A DNA stretch of 64,000 bases from JAFGIN01 sp050301235 (GTDB lineage: Bacteria; Fibrobacterota; Chitinivibrionia; Chitinivibrionales; Chitinispirillaceae): assembly GCA_050301235.1 (NCBI GenBank), contig JBNKZD010000106.1:37428-101427 (forward strand). The letters are read 5' to 3'. Below, piece by piece: positions 45,701 to 53,944 of this stretch. The notes below the pieces were generated by a model that saw only the letters and a list, made by a program, of their open reading frames with translations, had not been told where the DNA came from and did no database searches. A program made the position numbers and the translations under genes. Every line of letters begins with the position of its first letter. Position 1 is the stretch's first letter.

Positions 45701-46475
45701 CCTTAGTATATTCATCATACGCTTTTGCGATAGGTGCAGTGAAAGCACCTGTTTCGATCGAGACATTGGTGATTGCGGTCAAAAAGGTGGTATGCCGACA
45801 GTGATCAGACCAGTAGGTATCGAGCATTCTGATCTCAGTAATGGTGGGATCACGCTTTTCGGTATCCCTGAAATAACTCTGGCAGAACTGAATATCCTCC
45901 AGACGCATTGCAAGCCCAAGTGATACCCGCAATTTTTCGAGTTCTTCGGATTTCAACGTGATGAACCCGTTCAGGATAGCTACAGCGGGGGGTGGCACGG
46001 TTTCTAACAGAAGTGTCTCAGGCTTATCAAGTGATGCTTCACGGGAATCGACAGGATTGATGTAATATTTTTTAACTTTATCGATTGTGGCAGAGTCAGA
46101 AATGCCATCAAGCACAATAACCTGTGCCGCAGCAACTGTCGGACGGTTACCATGAGTGAGAAGTTGTATGCACTGTGCAGCACTATCTGCTCGCTGATCG
46201 TACTGGCCTGGAAGGTATTCGACTGCAAAAAGTGTCTCTGAGGACTGCAGCGGCACCGATTCTTCGTACACAGCATCAACCGGCAGTTCAGCAAAAACAA
46301 CATCACGGGCATCACAATACTGCTGCTCTGTAACACCTTCAATATCATACCTATTGAGTACACGTACTGATTTTAAAGTATTCAGGCCAAGATTGTTCGT
46401 AAAATCATGCAGTAATCCCTGAGCAAAAACATCGTAACCAGACTTCTTCTCAACAAAAATTCTCCTGACACCCAT
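42711..46475 (-). CDS. purL: Phosphoribosylformylglycinamidine synthase, single-chain PurL
   Basis: 1254 residues combining synthetase and glutaminase domains. It converts FGAR, glutamine and ATP to FGAM. The synthetase part has the TYWSDHCRHTTF and KNETHNHPTEIEPFGGAATC motifs. The C-terminal GATase I domain has PGTNCEYDTARAF, VPGGFSAGDE and the nucleophile Cys in GICNGFQ. The length and sequence fit the long clostridial/Bacteroides-type PurL rather than the split PurSLQ form. It shares a divergent region with the hemerythrin gene. Confidence 0.96.
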   Translation of the reverse strand: MGVRRIFVEKKSGYDVFAQGLLHDFTNNLGLNTLKSVRVLNRYDIEGVTEQQYCDARDVVFAELPVDAVYEESVPLQSSETLFAVEYLPGQYDQRADSAAQCIQLLTHGNRPTVAAAQVIVLDGISDSATIDKVKKYYINPVDSREASLDKPETLLLETVPPPAVAILNGFITLKSEELEKLRVSLGLAMRLEDIQFCQSYFRDTEKRDPTITEIRMLDTYWSDHCRHTTFLTAITNVSIETGAFTAPIAKAYDEYTKVSSSFRKPGRSLCLMEIATLGMKQLRKTGQLDNLDESEEINACSIVIPAEIDGHKEEWLVMFKNETHNHPTEIEPFGGAATCLGGAIRDPLSGRSYVYHAMRVTGSGDPRVSIESTLPGKLPQRKITTLAAHGYSSYGNQIGLATGLVSEIYHEGYVAKRMEIGAVVGAAPKADVVRGVPQPGDIIILLGGRTGRDGCGGATGSSKEHTEESIVTCGAEVQKGNPPVERKLQRLFRNPKVTTMIKRCNDFGAGGVSVAIGELADGLEIDLDAVPKKYEGLDGTELAISESQERMAVVIAAEDMDRFVLFAIEENCETALVAKVTEKKRLVMKWRGQVIVDISRDFINTNGVEQKTSVTVDAPDAQKRFFAPSVLEGNRSLKELWLEMLSDLNVCSQRGLVERFDSTIGAGSVFLPFGGVTQKTPMQSMVAKLPVLNGTTTTGTAMSYGFNPNLSSWSPFHGAVYSIVDSVARIVATGGDYHQIRLSLQEYFEKPGNEPSRWGKPFAALLGAWWTQNKLGIAAIGGKDSMSGTFKDLTVPPTLVSFALAPVNTSAVVSPEFKNAGSKVLAVRIPRGQDDLPDFDSIEKAYTAIFNGINSKKIVSAFAVGTGGVAEAVTKMSFGNRIGFKFAKSNDPQWYFSPEYGTIVIECAPQTGISEIFAESASFVEEIGTTISELLIIANGETLSVEQCLEKWEQPLNGVFPQAAEDIDAAQVIPLYTEKSSKRPAIKSASPRVLITVFPGTNCEYDTARAFERAGAVSDIFVMKNLTAADIEESIERVVKKISNSQIIMVPGGFSAGDEPDGSGKFISAFFRNPHITDAVHELLFKRDGLMLGICNGFQALIKLGLVPWGEIRPLGECSPTLTFNTIGRHISRVSYTKVCSVKSPWFARVSAGDIHAIPISHGEGRFVASAETMQSLIANGQVATQYVNHDGTFTGEDSNLNGSMMGIEGITSPDGRVLGKMGHSERCGTDVAKNIYGNKDQHLFESGVNYFK

Positions 46476-46580
46476 ATCTTTTAATCTCAGCCTTTCAAAA
46501 AATCTAAAACTAGAAAACCAGTTTAAAAATAGTATTTACCTTGAGCCCTTTTATTTAAAATATGCCGCACTTAAAATCTA

Positions 46581-46609
46581 TTGAATAAGAAGGCCATTTA
46601 TTGTATGAT
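46581..46609 (+). promoter_or_regulatory. Probable sigma-70-type promoter for the hemerythrin gene
   Basis: TTGAAT (46581-46586), 17-bp spacer, TATGAT (46604-46609). The ATG of the hemerythrin gene is 39 bp downstream of the -10. It lies in the purL-hemerythrin divergent spacer and could also serve the following two-component genes. Confidence 0.5.
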
Positions 46610-46647
46610 GATGGATGCCAAACGTTATTCGACTGAGGGGTTTTTAT

Positions 46648-47046
46648 ATGACTTTTGTGAGCTGGTCTGATGAACTGAGTGTGGGAATCGAAGAGATCGA
46701 TAACCAGCACAAACAATTTGTTGCTATGATTAATGAATTACATACTGCTATGAAAAGCGGTCACGCTACAACAATTTTACCTCAAATTTTGACTAAACTG
46801 AGCAATTACGCAGTATTCCATTTTTCTCATGAAGAGAAAGTCATGCAGTCGTACAATTACCTTGACTTACGTAATCATAGAACGCTTCATGACCAATTCA
46901 CGAAACAGATCAAAAAACTTTTTGATGACCTTTCCAGCGGGAAAGTATTACTTTCAATAGAGGTAATGAACTCATTGAAAGATTGGCTGGTTACGCACAT
47001 AATGGTGCAGGATAAAAAATATGGAGAGCACATAAAAAAAACATAA
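46648..47046 (+). CDS. Bacteriohemerythrin
   Basis: 132-residue di-iron oxygen-binding protein. All seven ligands are present at the standard spacing: H21, H58, E62, H77, H81, H117 and D122. I start at the ATG at 46648, with GAGGGG 7 nt upstream; an earlier ATG in frame at 46615 would add 11 unrelated residues. It stands just before a sensor-kinase/NtrC pair and a chemosensory cluster, suggesting an oxygen-related role such as O2 delivery or sensing; that link is inferred. Confidence 0.93.
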   Translation: MTFVSWSDELSVGIEEIDNQHKQFVAMINELHTAMKSGHATTILPQILTKLSNYAVFHFSHEEKVMQSYNYLDLRNHRTLHDQFTKQIKKLFDDLSSGKVLLSIEVMNSLKDWLVTHIMVQDKKYGEHIKKT

Positions 47047-47071
47047 TAAGTACAAATCAAGTACACATACT

Positions 47072-48211
47072 ATGAGAACATTTTATAACAGCACATCAGA
47101 CGTAAAGGCCGACAGAACTCTCGCGACAATCGCTATGTTCACCTGTTCTTACAACGAGCAGGAGCAATGTCCCGGAACAATTCTCTTTTGTGATGCATCA
47201 GCAGTAAATATCACCGGTTTTTCACGCAATAAAATTCTCACCTGTTCATTTTCTGATTTTTGCACCAATTTCCCTATAGTATCTCAAGCTGATTTTGATA
47301 AGAACATCCATTTTCGGAGTGAATTAAAAACTTCTGCAGGATTGCCAATACTCTGTGATTTTTCGATTTCGTGTCTGTACAACTTTGATGCACTTTTTCT
47401 TCAGGTCATGGTTCAACCTGTTTCATTTGAAAAAAATATCTCGAACAGTAACAGTGACATCATTCCAGTAAACAAACTTGACACTCTTGATATGCTGTCA
47501 CACGGCATTTCTCATAGTACCAGTAACTCTATCAATCTGATTACACTCAGCTCAGATCTGCTTCAGGAGATGACTGATGAACTTTTATCACAATTTGACC
47601 CCGAAGCCAGGATTTCCATTCGAGGAATGAATATTGCTGAACTTTCAAAACTTATTCGACAGATGACAGATAACCTTCTGAAAAGTGCAACCAGAATCAG
47701 TTCATCAACCCAGGCCCTGGTGCACTATCTTCGGTCCAATGCTACTCCTGCACCAGCTAATTATGATATTCGTAAAATACTGCACATTGCAGTTCTTCTG
47801 GCAGAATACGAGATACTGAAATCGTCCTACGAATTTATATATGAACCGCCCCAGGGAATTATTAAACGGACAGGTAATCAGCACGAAATTCTTCAGGCAA
47901 TTTTCAACTGTCTTTTATTCCTGTGCAACAATGCATCGGGCAGAAAAGGACAGTTCAGTATTACCACAGTAGTGAGACAGGAACAAAACAATTTCTGCAT
48001 CCAAATCCAGCATGATGCATGCACTCTGTCTGAAGAGAATCTAAATGTATTGACATCATTAAATAGTCAGCATGGAGATATCCGGAATGATCATCCACTC
48101 TCTGTCGCAAAGGAATTAATCACAGGCAACTGCGGAGAGTTTGAAGTACTTTATAATAAATCAGGATGCGTGAGAATAACCATAACCCTTTCTTCTGTCA
48201 ACTTTTACTGA
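47072..48211 (+). CDS. PAS-domain sensor protein with degenerate histidine-kinase module
   Basis: 379 residues. The N-terminal part (about 20-120) has a PAS-like pattern (ILFCDASAVNITGFSRNKIL, FRSELKTSAGLPILCDFSI). H-box-like SHGISHSTSNSINLI offers H149 with Asn four residues later, but the usual acidic residue after His is Ser. The ATPase part keeps an N-box-like NCLLFLCNNA, yet has no DxGxG or GxGxG G-boxes. It may be a kinase-dead sensor or work through a partner kinase. It starts 26 bp after the hemerythrin stop, with 24 bp to the response regulator. No clear ribosome-binding site. Confidence 0.7.
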   Translation: MRTFYNSTSDVKADRTLATIAMFTCSYNEQEQCPGTILFCDASAVNITGFSRNKILTCSFSDFCTNFPIVSQADFDKNIHFRSELKTSAGLPILCDFSISCLYNFDALFLQVMVQPVSFEKNISNSNSDIIPVNKLDTLDMLSHGISHSTSNSINLITLSSDLLQEMTDELLSQFDPEARISIRGMNIAELSKLIRQMTDNLLKSATRISSSTQALVHYLRSNATPAPANYDIRKILHIAVLLAEYEILKSSYEFIYEPPQGIIKRTGNQHEILQAIFNCLLFLCNNASGRKGQFSITTVVRQEQNNFCIQIQHDACTLSEENLNVLTSLNSQHGDIRNDHPLSVAKELITGNCGEFEVLYNKSGCVRITITLSSVNFY

Positions 48212-48235
48212 TTTTTGCAGTGAAACATTTACTTT

Positions 48236-49648
48236 ATGAATAAAGCAGTCTACCCACAGTATCCGGTTTTAATAGTGGATGATGAGGAGCAGTTCAGCAG
48301 CACAGCTGCAGCAGCACTTTTTTCTGAAGGTATTACCAACAGTATACTCTGCAATGATAATAGAGATCTCTTTGAGCTAATCCCAAAACATCACCCGGGC
48401 ATAATCCTGATGGATATTATGATGCCATACGCAACCGGATCTGAACTTCTGCCAATAATAAAAAGAGAGTATCCCGATATTGCAATCATCATGGTGACAG
48501 GTGTTAACGATGTAAGGGTTGCAGTTGAAACAATGAAAAATGGTGCTTTTGATTATATCCTTAAGCCATCACGCAAAGATGAACTTGTCGCTTGCGTCAG
48601 AAAAGCGATTGAATTTCACGATATCCGCAGCGAGACGGCGGCTTTAAAACAAACTGTACTGGATAATAAGTTAAAAAACCCAGATGCGTTCAGTCATATC
48701 GTTACACGAAACGAAACATTCCTTAACCTTTTTAAATATACTGAAGCGATTGCCCCGACATCTTTACCGATACTCGTTTATGGAGAAACGGGTGTTGGCA
48801 AAGAGCTTCTTGCAAGAGCGGTTCACACACTAAGCAATCGCAAAGGTAATTTTATCTGTGTTAATATTGCCGGTCTTGATGATTCAATGTTTTCCGATAC
48901 ACTCTTCGGACATCGAAGAGGTGCATTCAGTGGGGCAGATTCTGAACGTAAGGGACTTATTGAAGAAGCTTCGGGCGGAACGCTTTTTCTCGATGAAATC
49001 GGAGATCTGAATCAGGAATCCCAGGTAAAACTTCTCAGACTGATCCAGGAAGGCTCCTACTATCCTCTTGGTTCCGATATGCCAAAACACAGTACCGCCC
49101 GTATTATTGCAGCAACTAATAAAAATCTCCATGAAATGCAGGCTTCGGGAACATTCCGTAAGGACCTTTATTTCCGTCTTGAAGCACATCTACTGTATAT
49201 TCCACCTTTACGTGAACGTCTGAATGACCTTGCACTTCTGGTAAGTCATCATCTTGATGAGGCAGCAGTTGAACTTCAGAAGAAAAAACCTGCATATCCT
49301 CCGGAACTTATCTCATACCTTCAACAATACCCTTTTCCTGGTAATATCAGAGAACTCAGGGGTATGGTTTTTAATGCAATGAGCAGACACAACTCAGGCA
49401 TTCTCTCTCTTGATTCATTCAAGGAAAAATGTGGCCGCCCTGCGACAACATCAGTTGCTGATTCCAGAGCATCGGTTCTAATTCCAGATTTTAGTTTTAA
49501 TCAACAACTTCCAACACTTGAGGAAATGGAACAGGCACTTATCAATGAAGCTCTCAAACGTTCATCTGGCAATAAAACCCTTGCAGCACATATGATTGGC
49601 CTTACACGCCAGACACTCAATAATTGGATTAAAAAAAATAATACCTGA
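48236..49648 (+). CDS. NtrC-family sigma-54-dependent response regulator
   Basis: 470 residues. Receiver domain with phospho-acceptor D60 in ILMDIMMP, T88 and K110 region. AAA+ domain: Walker A GETGVGKE (183-190), the sigma-54-contact loop GAFSGA (229-234), Walker B TLFLDE (249-254). C-terminal Fis-type helix-turn-helix (LAAHMIGLTRQTLNNWIKK). It is paired with the preceding PAS protein. A -24/-12 promoter lies 290 bp after its stop, in front of the next gene, so it is the likely local activator. Confidence 0.95.
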   Translation: MNKAVYPQYPVLIVDDEEQFSSTAAAALFSEGITNSILCNDNRDLFELIPKHHPGIILMDIMMPYATGSELLPIIKREYPDIAIIMVTGVNDVRVAVETMKNGAFDYILKPSRKDELVACVRKAIEFHDIRSETAALKQTVLDNKLKNPDAFSHIVTRNETFLNLFKYTEAIAPTSLPILVYGETGVGKELLARAVHTLSNRKGNFICVNIAGLDDSMFSDTLFGHRRGAFSGADSERKGLIEEASGGTLFLDEIGDLNQESQVKLLRLIQEGSYYPLGSDMPKHSTARIIAATNKNLHEMQASGTFRKDLYFRLEAHLLYIPPLRERLNDLALLVSHHLDEAAVELQKKKPAYPPELISYLQQYPFPGNIRELRGMVFNAMSRHNSGILSLDSFKEKCGRPATTSVADSRASVLIPDFSFNQQLPTLEEMEQALINEALKRSSGNKTLAAHMIGLTRQTLNNWIKKNNT

Positions 49649-49985
49649 ATTTCGCGAATTCAGATAACAGGTAATATTTTTTACGATGCAATTTTTTTTA
49701 CTTCAGTATAATTCAGCTAATTACAACTAATTACATCAATGGCCATCCCTATAGTGACAATTTTTTTTACACCACCTTTTATTGTAGTATTCACAAAAAC
49801 AAGTAACACCTGTAGTTTTTATTAAGTATCGATAGCTTATTATGCTATTCAACAGTAACATTTTCAATCATTTACGTTCAATACTCCTGACATGAGTGTT
49901 TATTAATAACAGTTATCAACAATGTCCATTTTAAATTGGCAATTTTTTTGCTTGCATCTGTTATTCTATACAAAAAGGGTTATTC
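49649..49985. other. 337-bp intergenic regulatory region before the chemosensory genes
   Basis: No gene. After the regulator stop comes CTGAATT-tcgcg-AATTCAG (49645-49663), with ACCTG/CAGGT also able to pair, then TTTTTT at about 49677; this is a weak terminator candidate. ATAAC-a-GTTAT (49906-49916) is a short dyad 20-30 bp upstream of the -24 box and could be an activator site. The rest is AT-rich. Confidence 0.5.
49936..49953 (+). promoter_or_regulatory. Sigma-54 (-24/-12) promoter
   Basis: TTGGCAATTTTTTTGCTT: GG at 49938-49939 and GC at 49950-49951 are separated by exactly 10 bp, as required for sigma-54 holoenzyme. The start site would be near 49963, 23 nt before the ATG of the next gene. 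The NtrC-type activator encoded immediately upstream gives independent support. Confidence 0.8.
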
Positions 49986-50567
49986 ATGGAAAATGTAATT
50001 TTACTTCTTACAGATCAGAATGATCAAACAGATACAGTTCTTTCATCCGCTCTTAAACCATCCTTTTTTCTTGAAAAGTATTTTATTGGCGATGATATTG
50101 ATCCAGACCTCCTTTTAAGCTCCAGAACCTTACGCCCTGACTGCATTCTTGTAACATACTCAGTGTTACATTCCTGCCAGAGTGCGATTTTAAAATCACT
50201 ATCGGTAATTAACCGGTCGATTCCGGTTATAACACTACTGCCTTTTGAGGAACCAGAGCTTTTAAGAACGCTACTTGATTGCAGATTATTTCATTACATC
50301 ATCTTTCCATTATCAGTAAACAACCTCTGTCTTCAGATTAAAGAGATCATCTCAATACATTCACAGGAGATTCCTTTAAAAGATTCATTCTTTTCACATC
50401 CATACTTTAAAGAATTCCGTCACGAATTACTGAATCATTTAACTATAGCTGCAGGCTATATTGATTTACTTAAATCACCTTCTTCTGATGGGAATTCCAC
50501 TATTTTTTGTGAAAAGATATCTGAAAGTATTCAAAAAATTCAGGTAGTACTTTCCCAAAAAAATTAG
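49986..50567 (+). CDS. Pseudo-receiver/DHp protein without ATPase domain
   Basis: 193 residues. The first 125 follow the alpha/beta pattern of a receiver (ILLLTDQND, PDCILVTY, HYIIFPLS), but the acidic pair, the phospho-Asp (T57 instead) and the conserved Lys (F instead) are missing. The C-terminal part holds FRHELLNHL (144-152), the H-E-x-x-N-x-L H-box of a histidine-kinase DHp helix, followed by a second helix. No ATP-binding domain follows. It could be a phosphotransfer or scaffolding protein for the local histidine kinases. First gene after the sigma-54 promoter; 51 bp before cheA. Confidence 0.65.
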   Translation: MENVILLLTDQNDQTDTVLSSALKPSFFLEKYFIGDDIDPDLLLSSRTLRPDCILVTYSVLHSCQSAILKSLSVINRSIPVITLLPFEEPELLRTLLDCRLFHYIIFPLSVNNLCLQIKEIISIHSQEIPLKDSFFSHPYFKEFRHELLNHLTIAAGYIDLLKSPSSDGNSTIFCEKISESIQKIQVVLSQKN

Positions 50568-50618
50568 AGGATCTTTTTATGCTATCACTACCATTACATA
50601 CACAAAAGGACAACACCA

Positions 50619-53159
50619 ATGAACGCGCGTGAATGTCTTAACAGAGCACTCTCACATCTCCCGATGGTTGACAATATCGACTTGTCAATTCTGGCGGGTG
50701 TACTTTCAGATATCGGGGCAATCGCTTCCTGCGAAGGACTTCCGGAAGTACTTCGAAAGCAGGCTTCAAGAATCTGCAAATTAGGCGAGTGCATTATTCT
50801 CAATGAATCAGATTTTAATTCAGGCATGAAAAAAATTTCTCAAAGTCTGAGTCAGCTAGATAAAACGCTCTTTGAACTTGAGCAAACATCACAAATACCT
50901 TTAGATATTAAAAGTGATGAAAATTCTGATGAATCCATATTGTCATCCAATGATCTAATTGAATTGCGTACTAAATTTGCAGCACAACAGAAATCCATTC
51001 TTGATGACTTTGAAGCTCATGTTCTTAACTTAGAAAAAGAAGATCCGGCTTCTCAAGGTGCTATAAAAAGAATGCTGCACACGTGGAAAGGTGAATTCGG
51101 CGTTCTTGACTTTCCAAAAATGAGTGGGCTTATTCATTCAATAGAGGATGCAATCGAGAAAAACGCTATCACTACAGATGGATTGCTCAAATTGAAAGAT
51201 CACCTTACTGATATATTTCAAAAAATGGCCTCCAACCTGCCTGTGATTGCACTCCCGATAGAGTATTTTGTTGAAAATAATTATGAACAAACGGTACCAG
51301 CATCAAATTCAGCATCGCACAAAAAATCAGATAAAGAGTCCGAAGCTTCTAAAAATTCAGGCATAATACCTGAAACCGATCTTTCCCTACTACACGATTT
51401 TATTCAGGAATCAAGAGATCATATTCATGCAGCCGAGACATTGATGCTTGATCTTGAATCCGATCCGACAAATAGTGAATTTATTAACAGTATTTTCAGA
51501 TCTTTTCATACAATCAAAGGTGTTTCTGGATTTTTGGGAATAAAGGAAGTTACTGAACTTGCGCATAGTATTGAAAATGTTATAGATCAGGCAAGAAAAT
51601 CTACACTTATTATAAAGCCGGCACACATCGATGTATTACTTCATTCAATGGATTGTCTTAAAGAAATTATAGTCAACATCGAGTCCGGAGCTGATTCCGG
51701 AAAATTCAATATACCTGCATCATACCATTCGATATTGGAGAAACTGTCGGTCCCGGATACTATTGACATTCAATTTGAGAGCACAATTTCTGCGGGACCG
51801 GTTAAAAAACTTGGTACCATGCTTGTCGAAAACGGTGAGATTGAAAAGGAACAACTTGAGGATGCTTTAGTAAAACAGGATGAAGGAGATCCTCGAAAAA
51901 TTGGAAAGATTCTGGTTGAAGATAACGGAGTTCCTGCTCGTTCGGTAGCACAAGCTATCGCAGTTCAATCACAATCCCGCTCGGCAAAAAACCTTGAAGA
52001 AACTATCAGGGTTCCGGTTAACCGCCTTGATCAGCTCATTGATGCTATTGGTGAAGCTGTTATTTCTCAATCGATGGTTACTGCCGATCCGGCAATAAAG
52101 TCTTCTTCAAGTCAAGCACTGCTGACAAAACTTGCACAGACAAATCTTATCATGCGCCAGATTCAGGAGTTGTCAATGTCTCTTCGCATGGTTTCGGTGA
52201 AGCCTACATTCCAAAAAATGGCCCGACTCGTAAGAGATCTTTCGAAAAAATCTGGAAAAGAGATCGAATTTATCACAGAAGGAGAGGATACCGAAATTGA
52301 TAAATCGGTTGTTGAAAACATTGGAGATCCTCTTATACACATGATCAGAAACTCTGTTGACCATGGTATCGAAAAAGCATCTGAACGTGAAGCTGCTGGA
52401 AAGAATAAAACAGCAACAATCCATTTAAGAGCCTACCATAAAGCTGGCAATGTTTTTATTGAAATCCAGGATGATGGAAAAGGTCTGGACAGAGATGTAA
52501 TCTATGAAAAGGCCGTATCAAAGGGCATGTGTAAACCCAATGATAAGCTGGCAGATAGCGAAATATACCAGTTTATTTTCCTTCCGGGATTCTCAACCGC
52601 TAAGGTGATCACCGATGTAAGTGGTCGTGGTGTCGGAATGGATGTTGTCAAAAGAAATATTGAGGCATTACGCGGATCCGTTGAAATGTCCTCAGAACGT
52701 GGTAAAGGTACCACATTCACTCTTCGTTTACCGCTAACCCTTGCTATCATCGATGGGATGGTGGTCAAAGTTGATTCAGAAACATGCATTATCCCCACTC
52801 TTTCCATAATAGAAACAATTTCGACATCATCTGAACATATTGTCAGTGTTCTTGAAAAGGGAGAGATGATCAAAGTTCGAGGCAACCTGATTCCTTTATT
52901 GCATCTCTCCAGTATTTTCAATCATCATTCGAAGTTGAACGGTAAGGCAAAAGTCACACTTATTATTGAGGATATGCTGGGAAGAAAAGCCGGACTTCTG
53001 GTAGATGAGATTATTGGACAGCAACAGGTTGTGATCAAAAATCTTGGTAATGGACTTGGAGAAGTACCCGGAATTTCCGGTGGTGCAATTATGAGTGATG
53101 GAACAGTCAGCTTGATAATCGATATCAGCAATATTGTTCGTACAGCCTTTGGCAGTTAG
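50619..53159 (+). CDS. cheA: Chemotaxis histidine kinase CheA with two Hpt domains and MshEN-like insert
   Basis: 846 residues. Hpt1 around H154 (MLHTWKGEFG, divergent), Hpt2 around H297 (SFHTIKGVSGFLG). Residues about 397-450 have two LG-x2-LVE-x2 units (LGTMLVENGEIEKEQLEDAL, IGKILVEDNG), resembling the MshEN/T2SSE N-terminal domain. Then the P3 dimerisation region, P4 ATPase with N-box HMIRNSVDHG, G1 DDGKGLD, G2 GRGVGMD, and the C-terminal CheW-like P5. No P2 domain is apparent. AAAGGA lies 8 nt before the ATG. Confidence 0.93.
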   Translation: MNARECLNRALSHLPMVDNIDLSILAGVLSDIGAIASCEGLPEVLRKQASRICKLGECIILNESDFNSGMKKISQSLSQLDKTLFELEQTSQIPLDIKSDENSDESILSSNDLIELRTKFAAQQKSILDDFEAHVLNLEKEDPASQGAIKRMLHTWKGEFGVLDFPKMSGLIHSIEDAIEKNAITTDGLLKLKDHLTDIFQKMASNLPVIALPIEYFVENNYEQTVPASNSASHKKSDKESEASKNSGIIPETDLSLLHDFIQESRDHIHAAETLMLDLESDPTNSEFINSIFRSFHTIKGVSGFLGIKEVTELAHSIENVIDQARKSTLIIKPAHIDVLLHSMDCLKEIIVNIESGADSGKFNIPASYHSILEKLSVPDTIDIQFESTISAGPVKKLGTMLVENGEIEKEQLEDALVKQDEGDPRKIGKILVEDNGVPARSVAQAIAVQSQSRSAKNLEETIRVPVNRLDQLIDAIGEAVISQSMVTADPAIKSSSSQALLTKLAQTNLIMRQIQELSMSLRMVSVKPTFQKMARLVRDLSKKSGKEIEFITEGEDTEIDKSVVENIGDPLIHMIRNSVDHGIEKASEREAAGKNKTATIHLRAYHKAGNVFIEIQDDGKGLDRDVIYEKAVSKGMCKPNDKLADSEIYQFIFLPGFSTAKVITDVSGRGVGMDVVKRNIEALRGSVEMSSERGKGTTFTLRLPLTLAIIDGMVVKVDSETCIIPTLSIIETISTSSEHIVSVLEKGEMIKVRGNLIPLLHLSSIFNHHSKLNGKAKVTLIIEDMLGRKAGLLVDEIIGQQQVVIKNLGNGLGEVPGISGGAIMSDGTVSLIIDISNIVRTAFGS

Positions 53160-53231
53160 TTTTTGGTTAGATTGGTACTTGTAAAGTAGAAGGAACAATA
53201 ATGAACATTTTGTTTCATTGCTTTTTTCGCG

Positions 53232-53328
53232 TATCTCTCGTTCCCCTATCCGCCTTCGGCACGTTAGCTTCGCTGCTACTTCGTGGTCCCTCGTTAACGG
53301 GGGAAGGATGGAATAGGGCCGAGAGATA
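53232..53328. repeat. Nested palindromic element between cheA and cheW
   Basis: TATCTCTCG (53232-53240) pairs exactly with CGAGAGATA (53320-53328); inside, CCCTAT (53244-53249) pairs with ATAGGG (53313-53318), and GC-rich CGTTA/TAACG pairs lie further in. The interior is markedly more GC-rich than the neighbouring genes. It looks like an inserted REP/MITE-type unit or an mRNA structure that separates cheA from cheW expression. Confidence 0.5.
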
Positions 53329-53423
53329 TGCAGACATTTGCAACTACTATCAAACAGTATATTAAAATACACAATTGTAAATTAATCAATATTTATTAAC
53401 TCTGTCATCCTTAAGGAGGATTT

Positions 53424-53933
53424 ATGAGTGAATCTACAGCAACTCTCGATAAATCAATCGGTGAGCGTTTAGCAGGAAAATATCTGACCTTTCGTCTTGC
53501 AGATGAAGAATATGGTCTTGAGATTTTGAAGGTTCAGGAAATTATTAGAATGCAAGCTGTTACACGTGTTCCCAGAACACCTGATTATGTCAGAGGTGTA
53601 ATTAATCTTCGCGGTAAAGTGATTCCAGTTGTCGAGTTACGGAAGAAGTTCTCATTTGCACCTAGTGAAGATACTGACAAGACCTGCATCATCGTAGTGC
53701 AGATATCTTCATCTGATGTATCTATCGTCATGGGAATCATCATTGATGAAGTACGGGAAGTCCTCGATATTGCAGCAGACAATATCGAAGAAACCCCCTC
53801 TTTTGGAGCATCGATAAACATTGATTTCATTCTTGGAATGGGAAAAATGAACGGAAATGTCAAAATCCTGCTTGACATCGACAAGGTATTGTCGATAAAA
53901 GAGTTTAACGAAATTCAGAATATTTCTAAATAG
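53424..53933 (+). CDS. cheW: Chemotaxis adaptor CheW
   Basis: 169 residues, coupling receptors to CheA. Sequence YLTFRLADEEYGLEILKVQEII and the hallmark TPDYVRGVINLRGKVIPVVELRKKF are CheW. It has a very strong ribosome-binding site (AAGGAGGA, 3 nt before ATG). The C-terminus is slightly extended. It is followed 11 bp later by the short cheR. Confidence 0.96.
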   Translation: MSESTATLDKSIGERLAGKYLTFRLADEEYGLEILKVQEIIRMQAVTRVPRTPDYVRGVINLRGKVIPVVELRKKFSFAPSEDTDKTCIIVVQISSSDVSIVMGIIIDEVREVLDIAADNIEETPSFGASINIDFILGMGKMNGNVKILLDIDKVLSIKEFNEIQNISK

Positions 53934-53944
53934 GAAAAACTATC

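Noticed and set aside
53160..53231. Possible sigma-54 promoter before cheW (TTGGTACTTG)
   Set aside because: GG is not followed by GC at the required 10-bp spacing.
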